Source: Lewinella sp050633125
GTDB lineage: Bacteria; Bacteroidota; Bacteroidia; Chitinophagales; Saprospiraceae
Length of the DNA: 64,000 nucleotides
Reading direction: 5' to 3'
NCBI RefSeq assembly: GCF_050633125.1
Contig: NZ_JBOEFX010000021.1
Location: 1 to 64,000, forward strand
In this document: positions 59,169 through 64,000 of the stretch, piece after piece
Position numbering within the stretch: the stretch's first letter is position 1
Layout of the letters: the number at the start of each line of letters is the position of its first letter
Translations under genes and position numbers: made by a program
Notes under the pieces: generated by a model
Told to the model about the DNA's origin: nothing
The model's database searches: none
The model's input: the letters and a program-made list of their open reading frames with translations, nothing else

Positions 59169-60569
59169 ATGTTACTCAACATTACCGTTAAAGGGCCTGA
59201 AGCTACCCAACTAGGCTATCTGTTAGGTAAACACCCTGACAAATACCAAACCAAGGAGCTCAATTTTGGCCTAGCCCATATTTTTTTTCCCGAGGCAAAT
59301 GCCACAAGCTGCACTGCTACACTACTGATGGATATCGATACCACACAGGAAATGCGCCAAAGTCGTCGTGATCATTTTGGCCGCAATGCCAACGTCAAAG
59401 CTGGCCTAGATCAGTACGTCAATGACCGGGCTTACGTTACCTCTTCCCTATTTACCACTGCAATTTCAAAGGTCTATTCCAGTGCACTCAATGGTACCTG
59501 CAAATTTAAACCGCAACTGATCGACCAAATATGGGATATTGATGTGGAACTTGCTGCCGTTTGCGTAAAAGGAGGCACGGGTTTACTTGAAAGTTTATTT
59601 TCTCCCCTGGGTTACACATGCAACTACGAACAAGTGTTGCTCGACAAAAACTTCCCCGACTGGGGCAACAGCCCTTACTACCACCTTCACTTGCGTACAA
59701 AAAACACCGTCCAGCAGGTACTCCAACACCTTTATATACTGCTCCCTGTTCTCGACAACCAAAAGCATTATTATTTCAAACAGGATGAGGTTAGCAAATT
59801 ACTCAGCAAAGCCAGTCAATGGCTGGAAGATCATCCCGAAAGCAATTTGATCACCCGCCGGTATTTTAGCTATAAAAAAAGCTATCAGAAAGCTGTCCAA
59901 AACGTGCTTCAACCATCAATAGAAGAATCTGAGAAAACTACCGGCAACACGGAAAAAGAATCATTAACCTTACATCAATTACGCCACGAGCGCGTCACTC
60001 AAGTGCTTTTAAAAAAAGGCGCAAAAACGATCCTCGACTTGGGATGCAGCTCCGGCAAACTGTTACAACGCCTCCAACAAGAAACTTCTTTCACCCGCCT
60101 GACAGGTGCCGATGTTTCAACGGAAGCATTGTATATAGCTGCACGGAGATTAAACTTGGACCACCGCCAAAATCAAGAACCAGACCCTCGCACAGGGCTC
60201 ATTCACGCAGCTCTGACTTACGAAGACGAACGCTTTCATGATTATGATGCAGCCTTACTGGTAGAGGTTATTGAACACCTCGAGCCGGAGCGACTCCCCG
60301 CTCTGGAGGATGTTGTATTTGGCGCAGCTCAACCGGGCATGGTCATTGTCACAACGCCGAACGTAGAATACAATACGCTTTTTCCAAACTTGGCAGCAGG
60401 TATTTTTCGCCATGCTGACCACCGCTTTGAATGGGACCGAAAAACCTTTCGGAACTGGGCAAAGCAAACTGCTCAACGGCATGGCTACAGCTACGAGCTA
60501 TATCCTCTTGGCGAAGAACACCCCATACATGGAGCACCTTCGCAAATGGCCGTTTTTACTAAAATCTAA
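59169..60569 (+). CDS. hen1: 3'-terminal RNA ribose 2'-O-methyltransferase Hen1
   Basis: Bacterial Hen1 methylates the 2'-OH at the 3' end of cleaved RNA so that, after ligation, the repaired junction resists the same nuclease. The N-terminal ~240 residues (LLNITVKGPEATQLGYLLGK, RNANVKAGLDQYVNDRAYV) are the domain that activates the Pnkp ligase. The methyltransferase has ILDLGCSSGKLL (290-299), the metal-site residues Glu366, Glu369 and His370 in EVIEHLE and His418 in HADHRFEW, and TPNVEYN. These residues carry the same numbers I recall for the Clostridium thermocellum enzyme. Length 466 is normal. Followed by pnkp after 30 bases. Confidence 0.95.
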   Translation: MLLNITVKGPEATQLGYLLGKHPDKYQTKELNFGLAHIFFPEANATSCTATLLMDIDTTQEMRQSRRDHFGRNANVKAGLDQYVNDRAYVTSSLFTTAISKVYSSALNGTCKFKPQLIDQIWDIDVELAAVCVKGGTGLLESLFSPLGYTCNYEQVLLDKNFPDWGNSPYYHLHLRTKNTVQQVLQHLYILLPVLDNQKHYYFKQDEVSKLLSKASQWLEDHPESNLITRRYFSYKKSYQKAVQNVLQPSIEESEKTTGNTEKESLTLHQLRHERVTQVLLKKGAKTILDLGCSSGKLLQRLQQETSFTRLTGADVSTEALYIAARRLNLDHRQNQEPDPRTGLIHAALTYEDERFHDYDAALLVEVIEHLEPERLPALEDVVFGAAQPGMVIVTTPNVEYNTLFPNLAAGIFRHADHRFEWDRKTFRNWAKQTAQRHGYSYELYPLGEEHPIHGAPSQMAVFTKI

Positions 60570-60599
60570 TCGATTACAACTTAGCATTAATTTATACCA

Positions 60600-63134
60600 A
60601 TGAATACTTCAATCAACATAAACCTCCCGGAAAAGGGCCTCGTTTTATTAGTAGGTGCCAGCTCAGCAGGGAAGTCTACTTTTGCTAAAAGCCACTTTAA
60701 CTCAGCAGCCATCCTGTCTTCCGACCAGTGTCGGGCAATGGTTGCCAACAACGAACAAGTACTGGATGCCAATCAAGCAACCTTTGAAGTATTGTACCTG
60801 ATTGTTCGCAAGCGGCTGGAAAGAGGCTTATTCACGATCATTGATGCTACTAACCTTGACATGGAGGGAAGGAAAGCACTAGTAAGAATCGCCCACGAAT
60901 ACCACCTGAGTACCTACGCTATTGTTCTACAACCTGACTTAAAAACACTAAAAACGCGTAATCAGCAACGCCCGGATCGTCAGCTACCCGTTCGAGTAAT
61001 TGTCAACCAGCATCAGCGAGCAAGGCAAGCTGTTCGGCAGTTGCGTAGAGAAGGTTTCCGCCAGTATTGGCTATTACCGGAAGGGAAAGAAACAAGTATC
61101 ACTTATCATCCCATGCCCAGTGATTATAAAACCTTTACCGGGCCGTTTGACATCATTGGCGACGTACACGGTTGTTTCGAAGAATTGCTTGCCTTATTGA
61201 ACAAACTCGGCTACCAAGTAGAAGAAACCGCTACTGGCGATTTCGATATCAGCACGCCACCAGGCAGAAAAATCATCTTTGTTGGTGACTTGGTCGACCG
61301 TGGGCCAGCAAGCCACAAAGTGCTTAAGTTGGCCATGCAAATGGTCGCTCAAGAGCAAGCTTTTTGTGTACCTGGCAACCATGACGATAAACTAAAAAGG
61401 CACCTCGAGGGCCGTCAAGTAAAAATAGCTCATGGCTTGGAAATGACTTTAGAGCAACTGTCGGCCACCACCCCTGAATTCCAACAGGAAGTGCTACAGT
61501 TCTTGCAGCAACTCCCTCTGCATTTAGAGCTAGACTATGGTAAACTCTTGGTTGTTCACGCAGGTTTAGAAGAATCGATGCACGGGCGAGAAGGTAATGC
61601 AGTACGTTCTTTTTGCCTTTATGGCAAAACTACTGGCAAAACAGACGAGCACGGACTTCCGGAGCGCTACCCATGGGCACAAGACTACCAGGGAAAGGCA
61701 AAAATAGTTTATGGGCACACCCCCGTAAGCCAACCACAGTGGTTCAACCAAACCATGTGCCTGGATACTGGCTGTGTATTCGGAGGTACACTCACGGCAT
61801 TGCGTTATCCGGAAAACGAGATCGTCCAGGTTCCGGCGCTGGAAACCTACGCCCATAGCAGTCGGCCTTTTCAGCCACCAGCTACGAATAACAGTACTAC
61901 CCTGAAAGCAGCCGATGTACTAGGAAGAAAAACCATTGCAACACGTTTATGTACTAAAATTCTGATACCAGCAAACCAGGCCATTCGAGCACTGGAAACG
62001 ATGAGTCGATTTGCTGTTGATCCACGTCAGTTGATTTACTTACCGCCAACTATGTCGCCAGTAAAAACCAGTAGCCTACCGGACTTTTTGGAACACCCCA
62101 AAGAAGCTTTTGATTACTATCGTAAGCAAGGGTTGAATCGAGTTGTTTGCCAAGAAAAGCACATGGGCTCAAGGGCCGTTATTACGGTAGGAAAAACAGC
62201 GGCAGCGCTTACGGAACGATTTGGTGTAGAGAAAGGCTTGGGTTGGATCATCACCCGTACGGGAAGAAAATTCTTCAGTGATTCCACTACAGAACAGACT
62301 TTACTCACCAGAATCAGCAACCAACTAAGCAGGAGTGGTTTTTGGGAACGCCACCAGACCGACTGGGTCTTGCTGGATGCCGAACTGATGCCCTGGTCGG
62401 CAAAAGCCAGTCAGTTGCTTAAAACCCAGTATGCTGCTACTGCCACTGCGGGCGACCTTTCCCTAACAGCAGCGCAAGTGACCGTAGATAACGCCCTACT
62501 CAGGCTGCCGGAATTAAGCCCACTAAAAGAACGGCTTTCTCAACGCCAAGAGAATATTCTAAAATTCCGCCAAGCTTATCGCCATTACTGTTGGAACGCA
62601 GCTGGGCCGGAGGATTTACGGATTGCTCCTTTCCACTTGCTAGCGACCGAAGGCCAGGTTCATACCGACAAGGATCACGCTTGGCACCTGCAAGAGTTAG
62701 GCACTTTTTGTAGTAAGGAGGAACCTTGCTTAGTCGCTACTAATCACCGCTGGGTAGATCTTGACAATGAAGAAGACATTCAGGCCACTACCGAATGGTG
62801 GCTTGGTCTCACCACCACTGGTGGAGAAGGGATGGTCGTAAAACCTGCTTCTTTTGTAGCCAGACAAAAGAACTCACTGGTACAGCCCGCCTTGAAAGTC
62901 AGAGGTCGGGAGTATTTAAGGATCATCTATGGACCAGATTACACCCTACCTGACAATATGGTACGCTTGCGTCAACGGCATATCAAAAAGAAGCGTAGCC
63001 TCGCCGAGCGGGAATTTGCTCTCGGGATTGAGGCAATGGAACGTTTCGTCGCTCGTCAGGCGCTGAACAATGTACATCAGTGCGTGTTTTCTATCCTCGC
63101 ACTGGAAAGTGAAGAGGTAGATGTGAGTTTGTAA
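60600..63134 (+). CDS. pnkp: Polynucleotide kinase-phosphatase-ligase Pnkp (RNA repair)
   Basis: An 844-residue three-module RNA repair enzyme. Kinase: Walker A GASSAGKST (19-27) and IDATNLDMEG. Binuclear metallophosphatase: GDVHGC (187-192), GDLVDRGP (229-236), GNHDDK (259-264), VVHAGLEES and YGHTPV. Ligase/adenylyltransferase: nucleophile Lys520 in EKHMGSR, motif IIIa LLDAELMPWS (591-600), motif IV GGEGMVVKPA and motif V LKVRGREYLRIIYG. It phosphorylates 5'-OH ends, removes 2',3'-phosphates and, together with Hen1, seals RNA cut by ribotoxins. All key residues look intact. A hairpin spans its stop codon. Confidence 0.95.
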   Translation: MNTSININLPEKGLVLLVGASSAGKSTFAKSHFNSAAILSSDQCRAMVANNEQVLDANQATFEVLYLIVRKRLERGLFTIIDATNLDMEGRKALVRIAHEYHLSTYAIVLQPDLKTLKTRNQQRPDRQLPVRVIVNQHQRARQAVRQLRREGFRQYWLLPEGKETSITYHPMPSDYKTFTGPFDIIGDVHGCFEELLALLNKLGYQVEETATGDFDISTPPGRKIIFVGDLVDRGPASHKVLKLAMQMVAQEQAFCVPGNHDDKLKRHLEGRQVKIAHGLEMTLEQLSATTPEFQQEVLQFLQQLPLHLELDYGKLLVVHAGLEESMHGREGNAVRSFCLYGKTTGKTDEHGLPERYPWAQDYQGKAKIVYGHTPVSQPQWFNQTMCLDTGCVFGGTLTALRYPENEIVQVPALETYAHSSRPFQPPATNNSTTLKAADVLGRKTIATRLCTKILIPANQAIRALETMSRFAVDPRQLIYLPPTMSPVKTSSLPDFLEHPKEAFDYYRKQGLNRVVCQEKHMGSRAVITVGKTAAALTERFGVEKGLGWIITRTGRKFFSDSTTEQTLLTRISNQLSRSGFWERHQTDWVLLDAELMPWSAKASQLLKTQYAATATAGDLSLTAAQVTVDNALLRLPELSPLKERLSQRQENILKFRQAYRHYCWNAAGPEDLRIAPFHLLATEGQVHTDKDHAWHLQELGTFCSKEEPCLVATNHRWVDLDNEEDIQATTEWWLGLTTTGGEGMVVKPASFVARQKNSLVQPALKVRGREYLRIIYGPDYTLPDNMVRLRQRHIKKKRSLAEREFALGIEAMERFVARQALNNVHQCVFSILALESEEVDVSL

Positions 63135-63147
63135 ACACTCACATCTA
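63118..63147 (+). terminator. Hairpin spanning the pnkp stop codon
   Basis: TAGATGTGAGT (63118-63128) and ACTCACATCTA (63137-63147) are exact reverse complements; the TAA stop lies in the loop. CCTTCT follows, a weak T-rich tail. Probable end or stabiliser of the hen1-pnkp mRNA. Confidence 0.6.
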
Positions 63148-63205
63148 CCTTCTACTCCAAGTGGCGATACAATCGCCGAGTATCCCTTTAACAAAAAAAA
63201 ACACT

Positions 63206-63592
63206 ATGTCTCCAGACCCTCGCCTCCAAATACGGCCACACATTGAAAGCCTCCCCGCTGATCATCCAGCAGAAGCTTTCTTGCATCAGACTTTAAGACC
63301 TGTTTTAAAGCTTCAGAATGAGTTATTCCTGTCTATCACCAGTCATTTTTTCGTCAAGCGGAAGATTAGGTTTGCAACAATGGACAATGCTCAGCAAAAA
63401 CAGCAGGTTCAACACAGCATTGGCAAAGATAATCGCTTGCGAGGGTTACTCTTTGGCATCATCGTAGGGCAATTCACGAAAGAAGAACTTGACTTTTATC
63501 TAAAGAACGAAGCCGAAATCAATCGGAGAATTACACAACTGTTGGTACAGCGGCTACATACGCAACTGGAGCAGTTATATCACAGTAAGTAA
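63206..63592 (+). CDS. Small conserved Bacteroidota protein, unknown (often filed as 'glyoxalase')
   Basis: A 128-residue helical protein: LRPVLKLQNELFLSITSHFF, VKRKIRF, then RGLLFGIIVGQFTKEELDFY and LKNEAEINRRITQLLVQR. I know similar short proteins in the phylum that carry a 'glyoxalase' label, but no VOC fold signature is visible, so that label looks wrong. No signal peptide or membrane helix. The frame is open from 63161; ATG 63206 after an A-rich stretch is chosen. It lies 71 bases after pnkp but beyond the hairpin, so operon membership is uncertain. Confidence 0.65.
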   Translation: MSPDPRLQIRPHIESLPADHPAEAFLHQTLRPVLKLQNELFLSITSHFFVKRKIRFATMDNAQQKQQVQHSIGKDNRLRGLLFGIIVGQFTKEELDFYLKNEAEINRRITQLLVQRLHTQLEQLYHSK

Positions 63593-63601
63593 CCCTATGC
63601 C

Positions 63602-63669
63602 ATCTGTGTTTTATCCTACTCTACTTGACGGGCCACGGATTTCTTAAGGCGATCTGTATTCTATCCTAC
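63602..63669 (+). repeat. 18-base direct repeat upstream of rlmD
   Basis: ATCTGTGTTTTATCCTAC (63602-63619) and ATCTGTATTCTATCCTAC (63652-63669) match at 16 of 18 positions, starting 50 bases apart, about five helical turns. Possible paired binding sites in the rlmD promoter. Confidence 0.5.
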
Positions 63670-63677
63670 ATTATGCT

Positions 63678-63685
63678 TAGCTTTG
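63678..63685 (+). promoter_or_regulatory. TAnnTTTG -7 box for rlmD
   Basis: TAGCTTTG followed by CGC, 18 bases before ATG 63704. Confidence 0.5.
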
Positions 63686-63703
63686 CGCTCTAATTCGAAA
63701 ATT

Positions 63704-64000
63704 ATGGCACGCCGCAAGAGATATCCTGAAGTATTGTACAACGTAACCTTCACAAGTATGGCCGATAAAGGTCGTTGTGTGGGCCGAGATCCGGAAGGCA
63801 AGGTCGTCTTTGCAGAAGGCGCTGCTCCAGGAGATATAGCCGATGTCCAGATTTTCAAAAAGCGCAAAGGCGTTCTTTGGGGTAGACCCAACCATTTCCA
63901 CAAAAAGTCAGACGATCGTGTTGAGCCCTTCTGTGCTCATTTTGGCGTTTGTGGAGGCTGTAAGTGGCAGCACGTAGATTACGCTGCTCAATTACAACAC
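63704..64000 (+). CDS. rlmD: 23S rRNA (uracil(1939)-C5)-methyltransferase RlmD, N-terminal part
   Basis: The first 99 residues of a TRAM/SAM RNA methyltransferase, cut by the window edge. It opens MARRKRYPEVLYNVTFTSMA, then ADKGRCVGRDPEGKVVFAEG and the TRAM-type PGDIADVQIFKKRKG. The cysteines of the 4Fe-4S site appear in FCAHFGVCGGCKWQHVDYA (Cx5CxxC, the last ligand being beyond the edge). RlmD/RumA adds the C5 methyl group to U1939 of 23S rRNA. Start supported by the -7 box at 63678. The C-terminal catalytic domain is not in the window, so a related uracil-C5 methyltransferase cannot be excluded. Confidence 0.88.
   Translation, partial: MARRKRYPEVLYNVTFTSMADKGRCVGRDPEGKVVFAEGAAPGDIADVQIFKKRKGVLWGRPNHFHKKSDDRVEPFCAHFGVCGGCKWQHVDYAAQLQH

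Noticed and set aside
63661..63903. Minus-strand frame at the right edge
   Set aside because: Antisense to the start of rlmD, whose Fe-S cysteine pattern and TRAM-like start are clear on the plus strand.
1..64000. tRNA, rRNA or CRISPR arrays
   Set aside because: Looked for T-loop motifs and regularly spaced repeats in the intergenic stretches; none found.

Overview
The window reads as chromosome of a member of the Bacteroidota, most likely a Lewinella-like member of the Saprospiria. The reasons are type IX secretion genes (porQ, a DUF4835/PorD protein and a large exported protein with a type A C-terminal sorting domain), the block bamD / Bacteroidetes-type omega subunit / coaBC / porD, a complete-looking bacterial mevalonate route with a GYDIA-type GHMP kinase, and repeated TAnnTTTG promoter boxes. 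The genus is inferred from gene content only. Gene density is high. No tRNA, rRNA or CRISPR array was seen.

Layout. 1-1800: end of an IS256-family element, then an AT-rich stretch with two unrecognised small genes. 1.8-6.9 kb (minus): a flavin amine oxidase and a thiamine-diphosphate 2-oxo-acid decarboxylase that look like a two-step amino-acid to aldehyde route, then an unknown protein. 6.9-10.3 kb (plus): mevalonate genes fni, mvaA and the GYDIA kinase. 10.3-20 kb: secreted or membrane proteins, a patatin-like lipase, UDP-glucose dehydrogenase, a MORN-type lipoprotein, PorQ, a SIMPL-like protein and an erythromycin-esterase-family protein. 20-21.7 kb: two assembly gaps and a REP-associated tyrosine transposase bracketed by its REP palindromes; another REP pair lies at 47.8 kb. 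21.7-27.2 kb (minus): a tight four-gene unit mvaS / TPR-CHAT protein / CYTH protein / mevalonate kinase, so a caspase-like protein sits inside a mevalonate operon. 27.5-33.6 kb: yaaA, bamD, omega, coaBC, porD and an unknown secreted protein. 33.7-41 kb: small enzymes and membrane proteins. 41-53 kb: a second EF-G-like GTPase, asnS, a TetR-controlled hydrolase, rsmI, trhO and a Prc-type protease. 53-58 kb: the sorting-domain protein, divergent from an unknown 474-residue protein. 58-63.1 kb: a bacterial RNA-repair cassette, hen1 and pnkp, divergent from a WYL-domain regulator with a clear inverted repeat between them. The window ends inside rlmD.

The parts most worth following up are the WYL/Hen1/Pnkp module, the CHAT and CYTH genes inside the mevalonate operon, the decarboxylase/oxidase pair with an altered His-His motif, the RAYT/REP system, and a recurring GCGCA-N10-TGCGC dyad upstream of unrelated loci. 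Several gene starts were moved downstream of the longest open frame because promoter boxes, signal peptides or a preceding stop codon fit better.
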